Positions 8,027-17,033 of a stretch of DNA of 64,000 bases are shown here, piece after piece. A program made the translations under genes and the position numbers. This DNA comes from Verrucomicrobiaceae bacterium (GTDB taxonomy: Bacteria > Verrucomicrobiota > Verrucomicrobiia > Verrucomicrobiales > Verrucomicrobiaceae): the NCBI GenBank assembly GCA_016795465.1, contig JAEUHK010000051.1, positions 1 through 64,000 on the forward strand, read 5' to 3'. Below the pieces are notes generated by a model, which saw only the letters and a list, made by a program, of their open reading frames with translations, searched no databases and was not told the origin of the DNA. The stretch's first letter is position 1, and every line of letters begins with the position of its first letter.

Positions 8027-9079
8027 ATGGCCATTTCCATTGATGACATCCTCCAAGCCGCCGAAGAGCATCAGGCGAGCGACGTTTTCCTCCAAGAGGG
8101 CGAGGTGCCCCGCATGAAGATCAACGAGCAGCTCATGATCTTCGGCGATGAAAACCTCATGCTGCCCGCCATGGCCGGTCTGTGGCAGGCCTGCGGTGGC
8201 GACACGATGAAGGACCTCGATGTCGATACCGGCATGGTCTCACGCACGGGCACGCGTTTTCGTGTCAATCTTCACAAAGTGCTCGGCCGTCTCGCCGCCA
8301 CGCTGCGCCGAGTGCGCACGGACATGCCCGCGCTGTCAAAGCTGGGCGCACCCGAGTGGCTGCTCACCCGCTGGGCCATGCAGGAGCACGGCATGGTGCT
8401 CGTCACCGGCTCCACCGGCCAGGGGAAGTCCACCACGCTTGCCGGCATGCTGCACTGGATGAATTCGAACGTCGCACGGCACATCGTGACCATCGAGGAC
8501 CCCGTGGAGTACATCTTCACCAACAACCGCTGCATGTTCACGCAGCGTGAAGTGGGGCGTGACACGCCCAGTTTCCCCCGCGGCCTGCGTGCGGCCATGC
8601 GCCAGGCGCCGGATGTGATCTTCGTGGGTGAGATTCGTGACTACGAGACCGCTTTCACCGCGCTGCAAGCCTGTGAGACAGGCCATCTCGTGATCGCGTC
8701 CATGCACAGCGCAACCGTGGCGGACACGATGGAACGCTTTGTGAATCTCTTCCCCGCCGATCAGGTTGGCATCGGCCTGCACCTGCTCTCGCATCAACTC
8801 GTCGGCGTGCTCTGCCAGAAGCTCGTGCCCGGCGTGAATGGTCATCTCAGCCTCCTCGTCGAGCATCTGCAAAACGGCGGCGCGGTGCGTGACTGGATCG
8901 CACGTCGCGCCACGAGCGAAATCAGCGAATACATGACCCGTGCGAACGATCCAAACTGCCGCACCTTCCTCCAATCGATCGCCGCCGCCTACGAGCAGGG
9001 CATCATCGACGAGCCCACTGCCATCGCCGCCGTGGGGAACGAGGCCGAGTTCCGCCGCGCCGCCCGCGGCATTTCCTGA
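8027..9079 (+). CDS. PilT-family type IV pilus retraction ATPase
   Basis: A 350-residue hexameric secretion/retraction ATPase. Walker A is GSTGQGKST (128-136), the Asp box is IVTIEDPVEY, Walker B is DVIFVGEIRD (196-205) and the His box is HLVIASMHSA (220-229). An N-terminal PAS-like region (1-100) carries the family's SDVFLQEGEVP motif. It is followed 20 bp later by a second PilT-type gene, so the two are probably one operon driving pilus retraction or twitching. Compared with canonical PilT, the ELAV-like C-terminal region is replaced by an unusual tail ending EAEFRRAARGIS. Confidence 0.9.
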   Translation: MAISIDDILQAAEEHQASDVFLQEGEVPRMKINEQLMIFGDENLMLPAMAGLWQACGGDTMKDLDVDTGMVSRTGTRFRVNLHKVLGRLAATLRRVRTDMPALSKLGAPEWLLTRWAMQEHGMVLVTGSTGQGKSTTLAGMLHWMNSNVARHIVTIEDPVEYIFTNNRCMFTQREVGRDTPSFPRGLRAAMRQAPDVIFVGEIRDYETAFTALQACETGHLVIASMHSATVADTMERFVNLFPADQVGIGLHLLSHQLVGVLCQKLVPGVNGHLSLLVEHLQNGGAVRDWIARRATSEISEYMTRANDPNCRTFLQSIAAAYEQGIIDEPTAIAAVGNEAEFRRAARGIS

Positions 9080-9099
9080 TCCATCGCTTCTTTTGCATC

Positions 9100-10173
9100 A
9101 TGCGCACTCACGATCTCATCGACTACCTTTTCATGGTCATTGAACGCGGCGGTTCTGACCTCCACCTCGCGGCCGGCAGCCCGCCCATGGGCCGTTTCAA
9201 TGGCGTGCTCGATCCCCTCACCGAGGAGGAGCTGGAGGTCACCGACCTGCGTGAGCTCATTCTCGGCGTGTTGAAGGAAAACCAGCGTGCGAAGCTCGAG
9301 CAGGAGTGGGAGCTCGACTTTGCCATCCAGGTGGAAAACCTCGGCCGCTTCCGTGGCAATGCCTGCTACGTCCTCGGCCGCATCGAGGCCTCGTTCCGCT
9401 ACATCCCGCATTCCATCCCGGAGATCCGCGATCTCGGCCATGGACCCACCGTGGAGGGTTTTGCCAAATTGCGGGATGGTTTGATCCTCGTCACCGGCAC
9501 GAGCAACTCAGGCAAGACCACCACACTCTCCTCGCTCACCCAGCACATCTCCCGCGTGCGCAAGGCCAACATCGTGAGCATCGAAGACCCCATCGAATAC
9601 GTCTTCCAGCACGGCCAGAGCGTCATCCGCCAGCGCCAGGTGGGCGCGGACACGCATACCTTTGCCGCCGCCATCAAAAGCGCCCTGCGCCAGGATGCGG
9701 ATGTCATCGTCGTGAGCGAGTTGCGTGACCTCGAAACGATGCGCACAGCCCTCACCGCCGCGGAGACAGGCCATCTCGTCATCAGCACGCTGCACACGCA
9801 CGATGCTCCCAGCACCATCTTGCGCATCATGGATGCCTTTCCGGAGGAGCAGCAGGATTTTGTGGCCTCCCAGCTCGCCAGTTCGCTGCGCGGTGTGATC
9901 TGCCAGTCGCTCATCGTGCGCCGTGATGAGTCAGGACGTGTCATGGCCTCCGAAGTGATGGTGGGAAACTCCGCCATCGCGGCCTGCATCCGCTCCAAAC
10001 GCCTCACGCAACTGCCGAATCTCATCCAGATCGGCGGCATCGATGGCATGCACACCATCGATGACAGCCTCATCCACCTCGCCAGGCATGGCTTCATCAC
10101 CGTCGAGGACGCGCTCGTCCGTGCGCGAGATGCGAAATTCGTCGAGTTGAACTGTGCCGGCTTCGAGAAATAG
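9100..10173 (+). CDS. PilT/PilU-type ATPase with altered nucleotide-binding motifs
   Basis: A 357-residue second retraction ATPase: N-terminal SDLHLAAGSPPMGRFNG, Asp box IVSIEDPIEY and His box HLVISTLHTH. The Walker A is GTSNSGKTT (133-141) rather than GPTGSGKST, and the Walker B reads DVIVVSELRD (201-210), with Ser replacing the usual Gly before the catalytic Glu (VGEMRD/VGELRD). The Glu and Lys are kept, so it may still be active. It lies in tandem with the preceding PilT gene, the way pilT and pilU pair in other bacteria. Confidence 0.88.
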   Translation: MRTHDLIDYLFMVIERGGSDLHLAAGSPPMGRFNGVLDPLTEEELEVTDLRELILGVLKENQRAKLEQEWELDFAIQVENLGRFRGNACYVLGRIEASFRYIPHSIPEIRDLGHGPTVEGFAKLRDGLILVTGTSNSGKTTTLSSLTQHISRVRKANIVSIEDPIEYVFQHGQSVIRQRQVGADTHTFAAAIKSALRQDADVIVVSELRDLETMRTALTAAETGHLVISTLHTHDAPSTILRIMDAFPEEQQDFVASQLASSLRGVICQSLIVRRDESGRVMASEVMVGNSAIAACIRSKRLTQLPNLIQIGGIDGMHTIDDSLIHLARHGFITVEDALVRARDAKFVELNCAGFEK

Positions 10174-10242
10174 GGCCAGGCTGTACTCCGCTGGTGTCAC
10201 GGGCGTTGCATTTGTTCCCGTGAAGGCCTCTACTGTCGGCTC

Positions 10243-11118
10243 ATGACAAAAATCGGCCAGCGAAACACTCTCACCGTGCTCCACAGCACGCCCCGCGGCA
10301 TCTACCTCGACGCGGGTGAGCTCGGCGAGATCCTGCTGCCAAACCGTTACATTCCTCGCGGCACCGAACTCGGCCAGACGCTCGATGTTTTCATCTACCG
10401 CGACTCCGAGGACCGGCTCGTCGCGACCACCGAGCGGCCCCTCGCGATGGTGGGTGAATTTGCCACGCTGGAAGTCGTCAGCGTGAACCGGAACATCGGC
10501 GCCTTTCTCAACTGGGGTCTGCCCAAGGATCTGCTGCTGCCCTTTCGTGAGCAGGGCGAGCAACGCGTGCTGCCGGGCCAGAAGGTTGTCGTTTATGTCA
10601 TGCTCGATGACAAGACAGACCGCATCATCGCCACCACGCGGCTGAACCGCCATCTCAGCAAGGACCGCCCGCCATTTAAGCTCAAGCAGGAGGTGCGCCT
10701 GCTCATCGCCGCCCGCACGCCGCTGGGCTACAATGCCATCATCGAAGGCACGCATCTCGGTCTGCTGTATCATACGAATGTCGGTGCGCCGCTGCAGATC
10801 GGCCAGCAGGTGAAGGGCTATGTGATGATGATTCATCCCGGCGGGAAGATCGATCTCAGCCTCGACGCCTCTGGGTATCAACGCGTGGCCTCGCTCACCG
10901 ACAAAATCCTCGAAGCGCTCAAACAAAGCGGCGGACGCCTGCCTTACGATGACGACAGCCCGCCGGAGCAGATCCGCGCGGCTTTTGATGCGAGCAAAAA
11001 AGCCTTCAAGCAGGCACTCGGAGCCCTCTACCGGCAGCGCCGCATCCAGTTCACCCATCCCGGCATCATGCTCGTGAATCCCGGCGAGGCCCGGACGGGC
11101 GATTGGAGGCCCAACTGA
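10243..11118 (+). CDS. cvfB: S1-like RNA-binding protein, CvfB family
   Basis: A 291-residue cytoplasmic protein of the CvfB/YitL type: three tandem S1-like OB-fold regions and a C-terminal winged-helix domain. Typical segments are IYLDAGELGEILLPNRYIP, an S1-like block NIGAFLNWGLPKDLLLPF with QKVVVYVMLD, and a third block QQVKGYVMMIHPGGKIDLSL. The end, KILEALKQSGGRLPYDDDSPP, matches the family's C-terminal helix region. CvfB proteins bind RNA and influence expression of other genes; the target here is unknown. The start ATG is 69 bp after the ATPase gene on the same strand. Confidence 0.85.
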   Translation: MTKIGQRNTLTVLHSTPRGIYLDAGELGEILLPNRYIPRGTELGQTLDVFIYRDSEDRLVATTERPLAMVGEFATLEVVSVNRNIGAFLNWGLPKDLLLPFREQGEQRVLPGQKVVVYVMLDDKTDRIIATTRLNRHLSKDRPPFKLKQEVRLLIAARTPLGYNAIIEGTHLGLLYHTNVGAPLQIGQQVKGYVMMIHPGGKIDLSLDASGYQRVASLTDKILEALKQSGGRLPYDDDSPPEQIRAAFDASKKAFKQALGALYRQRRIQFTHPGIMLVNPGEARTGDWRPN

Positions 11119-11163
11119 GATTTTGCGTCCAATAACCGGCCTCCAACACCTCCTTCCTGCTCC

Positions 11164-12420
11164 ATGAACCGCCGTCACTTTCTCCACACCTCCCTGCTCG
11201 CCGCCATCTCAGCCTCCGCCGCCGAAGGGCGTGCGCCACGCGTGCTGCTCCGCTCCTCGTGGCAAACCGTGAACATCGGCGACATCGCGCACACGCCGGG
11301 TGTCCTCGCCTTGCTCGAAAAGCATCTTCCGCAGGCCGAGGTGCGCCTTTGGCCGTCGAAAGTGGACAATGGCGTGGCCGAGATGCTGAAGGCACGCTTC
11401 CCGAAGGTCCAAATCGTGAACGGCGAGGCCGTGAAGAAGGCTTTCGACGAATGTGACTTCCTCCTGCATGGCAGCGGCCCTTCGCTCGTGGCCGAAAAAG
11501 ACGTGGTGAAGTGGTCGAAAGCCACCGGCAAGCCTTACGGCATCTACGGCATCACGTTCAGCACGCAGGGCTCGACCTCCACCAAGCCCTCGGCCGATGG
11601 CGCGGTGGCCAATTCGGTCGAAGTGCTCAGCGGCGCGAAGTTTGCCTACTTCCGCGATTCTGCGTCACTGGAGCTCGCGAAGAAGAAAGGCTGCACCTGC
11701 CCGCTCATGGACTACGGCCCCGATGGAGCCTTCGCCGTTGATTTGGCCGATGATGCCAAGGCGGAAGCTTTCCTGAAGGCGAACGGCCTCGAACACGGCA
11801 AATTCCTCTGCTGCATCCCGCGCCTGCGTTTCACGCCTTACTGGACCATTCCCGAGAAGAAGGCCAAACCCGATCCCGTGAAGCAAGCTCGCAACGACGC
11901 GATGCGTGATCACGATGGCAAACCGCTGCTCGATGCGATTGTGAAAGTCATCGAGAACACCGATTTGAAGATCCTCCTCTGCCCCGAGGACAAGACGCAG
12001 ATGCAGGTGGGCAAGGAGATGCTCTACGACAAGCTGCCGGCGGCCGTGAAGGCCCGTGTCGTGTGGCGTGAGAGTTACTGGCTCACCGATGAGGCCATCA
12101 GCACCTACCGCCGCAGCGCCGGCCTCTTCGGCCACGAGATGCACAGCCCCATCATGTGCATCGGCAATGGCATCCCCGCCATCGTCTGCCGCTGGGCCGA
12201 GCAGACCACCAAAGGCCTCATGTGGCGCGATATCGGCCTCGGCGACTGGCTTTTCGACCTCGACAAGGACGACGAACTCGCCCGCGTGGCCGACACCGTG
12301 CTCGCCATGGCCAAAGACCCCGCCGCCTCCAAAGCCAAGGCCGCCAAGGCCCGCGACTTCGTCATGAACCGCTTCGCCACCAGCATGGGCATTCTTGCGG
12401 GTGAGCTCCAGAAAGCCTGA
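11164..12420 (+). CDS. Polysaccharide pyruvyl transferase-like protein with Tat signal
   Basis: A 418-residue protein. The N-terminus [22 protein letters not shown] carries a twin-arginine pair and a hydrophobic stretch, so it is probably exported folded via Tat. The body fits the polysaccharide pyruvyl transferase fold: [20 protein letters not shown], a Rossmann-like [14 protein letters not shown] start, [20 protein letters not shown], and a late segment [19 protein letters not shown] that resembles the family's conserved H-and-G-rich loop. Family enzymes normally use cytoplasmic PEP, so an exported member is unexpected; the role might be non-catalytic or use a different donor. It follows cvfB by 45 bp and is convergent with the hydrolase gene. 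Confidence 0.72.
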   Translation: MNRRHFLHTSLLAAISASAAEGRAPRVLLRSSWQTVNIGDIAHTPGVLALLEKHLPQAEVRLWPSKVDNGVAEMLKARFPKVQIVNGEAVKKAFDECDFLLHGSGPSLVAEKDVVKWSKATGKPYGIYGITFSTQGSTSTKPSADGAVANSVEVLSGAKFAYFRDSASLELAKKKGCTCPLMDYGPDGAFAVDLADDAKAEAFLKANGLEHGKFLCCIPRLRFTPYWTIPEKKAKPDPVKQARNDAMRDHDGKPLLDAIVKVIENTDLKILLCPEDKTQMQVGKEMLYDKLPAAVKARVVWRESYWLTDEAISTYRRSAGLFGHEMHSPIMCIGNGIPAIVCRWAEQTTKGLMWRDIGLGDWLFDLDKDDELARVADTVLAMAKDPAASKAKAAKARDFVMNRFATSMGILAGELQKA

Positions 12421-12424
12421 GCGC

Positions 12425-14599
12425 CTACTTCCAGCTCAGTTTCTCTTTGAGAAACTCATACGTCCCCACGCCGTGGATCATGTGCGGGCCGTCGAAGTGC
12501 TCGATGGTCGTGCGGTCGCCGATGCGGAGCTTGTTGTAGAGGCGGCGAACCTTGGCGAACTCGTAGTTCACCCATTCGTCGATGCCCACGCCGTCGTTGT
12601 GGCCACGCTCGACCATGAAGGGGCGCGGTGCGATGAGGGCGGCCATCTCCGCGTAGTTGAAGGTGCGGCCCAGGTTCCACTCCCAGATCTCGTATTCGTG
12701 CGTGTGGATGTAGCTCATCGGCAGGTCGTTGCTCACGCACTTGCGCACCCACTCATTGAAATCACCGCTGCAAATGCTCAGGCAGTAGTCTTTGAGCACG
12801 GCTGGCGTGCGCATGGCTGATTTCCCGCCGTAGCTGAGGCCATAAAACGCGATCTTCTCCGGCATCGTGAAGGGCTGCGCCTTCAACCATTCGAGGATGC
12901 GCTGATGCTGACCGTTAATGACACTGTAAAGCGTTAGGCCGAGCGGATTGAGCTTCCGCTGAAGCGTGCGGAAGGCGTGCATGCCGCGATACGGATTGTG
13001 CGGCGCAAAGGTCACGAAGCCCTGCTCCGCGAGCCTCAGCGTGAACGCCTGATAAGCTCCAAACGCCCGCTGTGAAGCATCCGTGGTGATCGTGTCCTCC
13101 GGAATGCCTTCCAACCCATGCTGGCAGACCACGACGGGGCGCTTCTCGCCCTCTTTGAGCTCCTTCGGCAAACACAGCCATCCCCAGGCAAAGACATCAT
13201 CCCATACATCGAGCGTGACCTCGTAGATGCGCACCTTGTCCGTCTCGCTTACGAAGCGGCTCTTCGCGTTCATCGGCTTGTCGGGATCAGGCAGACGCCC
13301 GATGACCTCGTTCCAGAAACGATCACGCTCCTTTGCCGTGTGAGCCTCAAACTCCGCGACCGACTTCAGCGGCAGCTTTTTCCAAAACTGCTCATTTCGC
13401 TCCGTCTCGGTGCTCACGAGCAAACGCTGCGTGAAGGCCTCCAGCTCACGCACGAGGCGTTTTTGGCGTGTGGGGTCGGGTTTCAGAGAGACAGAAGGGA
13501 CCGAAGAGACAGGAAGTGACGCCGTGGGTAGAAGATGGCGGATGATCTGGTCATTTGAGGTCTCTCCGGTGGCGGCGAGGATTTGGCTATTCGGCGCGAG
13601 CTGTTTCGCTCGGGCGATTTCGCCTTCAAATGAGGCCAACGAAGGCTCCGAGAGTCTTCCAGGCGCCGCGATGGCTCTCACACCTTTCGGAGCCTCCATC
13701 GAGACGGTCCATTTGGGATAAAACAGATGCTGCAGCACCAGCGGACGCGGCGCGATGAGGCTGGCGATCTCCGCATCACCGAGATCACGGAGCAAGCCGA
13801 AGACATTCCGCTCGATCGGCTCCTGCCACACGCTCTCGCGAGGGGCGAAGTAACCTGCGGAATAGACCGAATCGATCCGCTCGTCGACGGCCGCGGCATG
13901 CAGCGCGAGCATGCCGCCTTCTCCGACGCCCGCGATGAGCACAGGCACCTGTTCTTGCTGCGCCTTGAACCAATCGACCAGTGCCAGCGCCTTCTGCACT
14001 TCATAGCCGATGAGGTGGCGACCAAGCTCGTAGCTCTGGCGATAGATCCACTCGCGATGCGAGCAGTTCGTCTTCACGCCGAATTTGTCATTCGTGCTGA
14101 ATTCCGAGTCACGACTGATCAAGGCGGGCAGGATGACCTCCGCACCACTGCGCAGCAAAAAGCCTTCGATGAGCTTCTCCGGCGTGCTGGAGGCATCGGG
14201 AATGTAAATCACGCGAGCCACCGGCTTGCCCTTTGGCTGCACATAAAGGCCCTCGCCATGCACGCCTTCGAAAACAGGCCAGCGAACGCGGAACACGCGG
14301 CAGGTTTCCGTCTCATGAACCAGCGACGGCGTGGTAGTGTCGCCGATGAGTTCGAGTGCCGTGAATGGAAGACGCTCATCAACGAGCCCGCTGGCCGCTT
14401 TGAGCTTCTCACGCGTCGGCTTGCGCGTCGCTTTCGATTGCTCGATCAGCCGCAACGCCATCTTGTCGATGCCAGCGACCATGGTGGCGGAGAAATCGGG
14501 ATTCGGCATGAGCGGTTGTGTGCCGGGCAGGACTTGAGCATGAGCAACGAGGCAGGTCAGCACTGTCAATGCCGTCAGGAATCCGAAGGAGTGGGACAT
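12425..14599 (-). CDS. Secreted protein with two alpha/beta-hydrolase domains, N-domain nucleophile lost
   Basis: A 724-residue exported protein (signal peptide MSHSFGFLTALTVLTCLVAHA). The C-terminal half is an acetyl-xylan-esterase/dienelactone-hydrolase-type fold with oxyanion-loop region CQHGLEG, nucleophile elbow GLSYGG (Ser589), a late acidic residue in the GHNDGVG region and a His in FDGPHMIHG. The N-terminal half (about 100-310) has the same fold order, but its elbow reads GVGEGG (224-229), with Gly where Ser is expected, so it is probably catalytically dead. The substrate is unknown; carbohydrate ester is a guess from the family. The start was set at the signal peptide. Confidence 0.78.
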   Translation of the reverse strand: MSHSFGFLTALTVLTCLVAHAQVLPGTQPLMPNPDFSATMVAGIDKMALRLIEQSKATRKPTREKLKAASGLVDERLPFTALELIGDTTTPSLVHETETCRVFRVRWPVFEGVHGEGLYVQPKGKPVARVIYIPDASSTPEKLIEGFLLRSGAEVILPALISRDSEFSTNDKFGVKTNCSHREWIYRQSYELGRHLIGYEVQKALALVDWFKAQQEQVPVLIAGVGEGGMLALHAAAVDERIDSVYSAGYFAPRESVWQEPIERNVFGLLRDLGDAEIASLIAPRPLVLQHLFYPKWTVSMEAPKGVRAIAAPGRLSEPSLASFEGEIARAKQLAPNSQILAATGETSNDQIIRHLLPTASLPVSSVPSVSLKPDPTRQKRLVRELEAFTQRLLVSTETERNEQFWKKLPLKSVAEFEAHTAKERDRFWNEVIGRLPDPDKPMNAKSRFVSETDKVRIYEVTLDVWDDVFAWGWLCLPKELKEGEKRPVVVCQHGLEGIPEDTITTDASQRAFGAYQAFTLRLAEQGFVTFAPHNPYRGMHAFRTLQRKLNPLGLTLYSVINGQHQRILEWLKAQPFTMPEKIAFYGLSYGGKSAMRTPAVLKDYCLSICSGDFNEWVRKCVSNDLPMSYIHTHEYEIWEWNLGRTFNYAEMAALIAPRPFMVERGHNDGVGIDEWVNYEFAKVRRLYNKLRIGDRTTIEHFDGPHMIHGVGTYEFLKEKLSWK

Positions 14600-14655
14600 G
14601 AAACTCAAACGCTGCTGGATGTGCGCCCTTGCCATGCCATGGCCTGATGAAGCCA

Positions 14656-14690
14656 CAAAAAACCGCCGGACACACAGGGCATCCGGCGGC
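14656..14690 (-). terminator. Intrinsic terminator after the pseudopilin gene
   Basis: On the minus strand CCGCCGGA and TCCGGCGG (14682-14689 with 14663-14670) form a perfect eight-base-pair stem followed by a run of T residues. It lies about 20 bp downstream of the minus-strand pseudopilin stop codon and shields the hydrolase gene from read-through. Confidence 0.9.
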
Positions 14691-14711
14691 ATGGCTTGCT
14701 TCGATCAGCGA

Positions 14712-15509
14712 TCAGTTTTCGAGCGGTGTGGCAGACTTGAGCAGATCCTCGCTCTTCGGCAGACCATCGAGCGGATCCTTCACGGGTTCCTTGGTGAACC
14801 CCGTCACGCCAGCTTTCACCACAGGGAGCAGGATGCCCTGCGTCTGCCCGTCGGTGGCTTGCGTGAAGATGTCCATCCCGCCGGCTTTCTGCGGCACGGT
14901 AACCATGCCGGTGCTGCCGTTGAGATCGACGACCTCCGCGCTGCCATCCTGCCGGCCGATGATGACCTGCCCGCCCGTCCAGGTGCGGCCTGGGCGGATC
15001 TGCCCGGCCACGCTGGCGTTCCATTGCGGAGGCCACGCGGAGGCGACGGGGTTTTCAAACACGAGCGGCACATTGCTGGCGCTGGTGTCCGTGAGACCGG
15101 CGGTCATCGCCCAGTGGTTTTCATTGGCGGTCACCGCACGATCAAACGCGGGTGACTTGCCGATCATGCCATCCGGGCTGTAGCCGGCGGGACTGCCGAA
15201 GATGCGCTCGTCATCGATCACCCGCTGCTGGAACAGCAGGTGAAAGGCTTCGTTCGCATTTTGAGCCGTGCCGCCGGTGAGCGGGTTCAGCACCGAGTCA
15301 GGGTACTGCGACTGATTTTTGGCGGCGAACTGCTTCAAGGCCATGATGACCTGTCTGCAATTGTTCGACGCCTGGTTCTGACGTGCCATCTTCAAGACCG
15401 CCTGCCCGGCAGGGATCGCCAGCCCCGCGAGAATCGCGATGATGGTGATCACCACCAGCAGTTCGATCAGCGTGAAGCCGACGTCCCTCCTGTGTGTGTT
15501 TGTTTTCAT
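14712..15509 (-). CDS. Prepilin-type (type II secretion/pseudopilin) protein
   Basis: A 265-residue protein with a class III signal: six-residue basic leader, then the cleavage site after Gly11 in DVGFTLIELLVV, Glu at +5, and a hydrophobic helix IAILAGLAIPAGQAVL. A prepilin peptidase would cleave and methylate it. The globular part contains an E-F-H-L-L block typical of the large verrucomicrobial/planctomycete prepilin-like families, followed by VFENPVASAWPP and repeated Q, N and G residues. Role as a pilus or secretion pseudopilin is inferred; the ATPases at 8-10 kb could serve the same apparatus. Confidence 0.88.
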   Translation of the reverse strand: MKTNTHRRDVGFTLIELLVVITIIAILAGLAIPAGQAVLKMARQNQASNNCRQVIMALKQFAAKNQSQYPDSVLNPLTGGTAQNANEAFHLLFQQRVIDDERIFGSPAGYSPDGMIGKSPAFDRAVTANENHWAMTAGLTDTSASNVPLVFENPVASAWPPQWNASVAGQIRPGRTWTGGQVIIGRQDGSAEVVDLNGSTGMVTVPQKAGGMDIFTQATDGQTQGILLPVVKAGVTGFTKEPVKDPLDGLPKSEDLLKSATPLEN

Positions 15510-15606
15510 GGTATGGGTATGTCTATGTTTTATCTATGTGGAGCCGCCGTCTGATGAGGCGGCGGTTCCAGCACGATTTGACTCCTCCCACGCCACGCGT
15601 GTCCAT

Positions 15607-15634
15607 AAAAAAACCCGGAGGGGACACCTCCGGG
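15607..15634 (-). terminator. Intrinsic terminator after the small lipoprotein-like gene
   Basis: CCCGGAGG and CCTCCGGG (15614-15621 with 15627-15634) form a perfect eight-base-pair stem with a five-base loop, followed on the minus strand by seven T residues. It lies 35 bp downstream of the 81-residue secreted protein gene. Confidence 0.92.
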
Positions 15635-15668
15635 CTCAGATTGTTAAATCGTGATGCGATGATCCGAA

Positions 15669-15914
15669 TTAGCTCTTGGCGGCGATGGACTCGACCTTGT
15701 TGTGGCCGACCTTGGCGGTCACGTCCTTGCCGACGAGCTTCTCATCGACGGAGGCGGACGGGCCGAGCTTGTAGCTCTTGCTGCCGATGGTGACTTCCTT
15801 CTTCTCGGAGTCGAACTTCTTCAGCTTGCCGGAGACGTCTTCGGTTTTGCCGCAGCCAGCGAAGGCAGGAGCAGCGAGGGCGGCGATCACGAGGGTGGTG
15901 AGGATGGATTTCAT
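15669..15914 (-). CDS. Small secreted or lipid-anchored protein, unknown function
   Basis: An 81-residue protein. The N-terminus MKSILTTLVIAALAAPAFAGCGKTE is a signal sequence; AFAG-C could be a lipobox, giving a lipoprotein, or signal peptidase I may cut before it. The mature part, DVSGKLKKFDSEKKEVTIGSKSYKLG, looks like a small beta-barrel of the kind that spans about 55 residues, ending AAKS. I do not recognise a named family. The frame can be extended upstream to 15992, but the signal peptide and a clean ATG support 15914. It has its own terminator. Confidence 0.75.
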   Translation of the reverse strand: MKSILTTLVIAALAAPAFAGCGKTEDVSGKLKKFDSEKKEVTIGSKSYKLGPSASVDEKLVGKDVTAKVGHNKVESIAAKS

Positions 15915-16080
15915 AGGTGTGTTTGAGTGGAGGGTTCCGTGCGGCGGACCGGTCTCGGGACGCCAAAAATCGCGGAATGCGTCATTAAACACGGCTGAAG
16001 GGTGCTTTGGCTATCAAAATTTTTGTGGGGGCGGCAGAAAGCGCTCGTCTCAGCCCCCGCCTCCGTGCCAGACTGCCTGA

Positions 16081-16806
16081 ATGCGTCTCCCGCTCCTCCC
16101 TGTCCTGATTTGGTCCGCTCTGTGCAGTCTGGCCCACGCTCATCCGCTGCCGGAAATCCCCATCCATGCCTCCTTTGACGGCCAGGGCGGCCTCAGCCTG
16201 CGCACGGAGGTGGACCCGCGTTGCTTTGAGCCGGACCCGAATGTGGCCCCCTCCGTGACGAAGGCCGATTTTGCCCTCACGCCCGCCGCCCAGCAGGACA
16301 AATGGAAGACGCAGGCCAGCGACTACATCCGCCAAACCGTGCGCTTCCTCCTCGATGGGGCCCCGCCCTTGGAGCCGGTGTTTGAATGGACCTTCACCAC
16401 GCATGAAAACGCGCCTTTGAAGAACGACGACGACGTGGTCGTGCTCACCGGCACCGCCAGCGTGAAGATCCCGCCTGCCGCCACCGGCTTCTCCATCGAG
16501 GCGACGAAGGCCGGCAGCCTCAGCGTCATCCTGCGCAATGTGGTGCGTGGCACGGCCTTGGAGCGCTTTCAGGTGCTCTTTCCCGGTGAAACGAGCTATG
16601 TGCTCGATTTTAAGACCTGGGAGCCCCGCACGCCTCCACCCGCCGTGATCGAGGCAAAGGACGAAGAACCCGTCGCCGCACCCGTGCCCGCCACCGAGAC
16701 CTCTCCTGAGACTCCAAACAATCGCAGCATGCTGTTGATGCTCTCCGGCGTGGCCCTCGTCGTCGCCTTCTTCGCTCTTCGGGCAAAGCAGAAGCCCCAA
16801 TCGTAG
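16081..16806 (+). CDS. Exported protein with C-terminal membrane anchor, unknown function
   Basis: A 241-residue protein. It starts with a signal peptide (MRLPLLPVLIWSALCSLAHAH) and ends with a single hydrophobic helix MLLMLSGVALVVAFFALRA followed by a basic KQKPQS tail, so a periplasmic domain anchored to the inner membrane is likely. The soluble part, beginning HPLPEIPIHASFDG, has beta-rich segments and the linker before the helix is proline- and glutamate-rich. No family recognised. The stop codon TAG (16804-16806) lies within the left end of a palindromic repeat, so the reading frame may have been terminated by insertion. Confidence 0.72.
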   Translation: MRLPLLPVLIWSALCSLAHAHPLPEIPIHASFDGQGGLSLRTEVDPRCFEPDPNVAPSVTKADFALTPAAQQDKWKTQASDYIRQTVRFLLDGAPPLEPVFEWTFTTHENAPLKNDDDVVVLTGTASVKIPPAATGFSIEATKAGSLSVILRNVVRGTALERFQVLFPGETSYVLDFKTWEPRTPPPAVIEAKDEEPVAAPVPATETSPETPNNRSMLLMLSGVALVVAFFALRAKQKPQS

Positions 16807-16996
16807 GTCGGGAAGCTGCGGCGGATATTACTCCGTCTCTTCCTCAAGCCCCTTCGCCGAAGTTCCCGACGTTTGAGGCCCAACGTCTCCACACCCCACA
16901 CACCCGATCCGTCGGGAAGTTTGGCGAAGGAAACCGAGGTCACAGCGCAGCCCCAAACCGCCAAACCTTCCCACCCCACGGCCGCCGAACTTCCCA
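16800..16996. repeat. MITE-like palindromic element, copy 1 (partly decayed)
   Basis: The left end begins AATCGTAGGTCGGGAAG, as in the second copy at 22308. An inner inverted pair is clear: CCTTCGCCGAAGTTCCCGAC (16851-16870) against GTCGGGAAGTTTGGCGAAGG (16911-16930). The right arm is decayed (CCGCCGAACTTCCC at 16982-16995) and no longer carries the terminal GACCTAC. The left end contributes the stop codon of the upstream gene. Confidence 0.75.
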
Positions 16997-17033
16997 TTTG
17001 CGCCTTCCGCCGTGGGCTGGTAGGACCGCCGCC

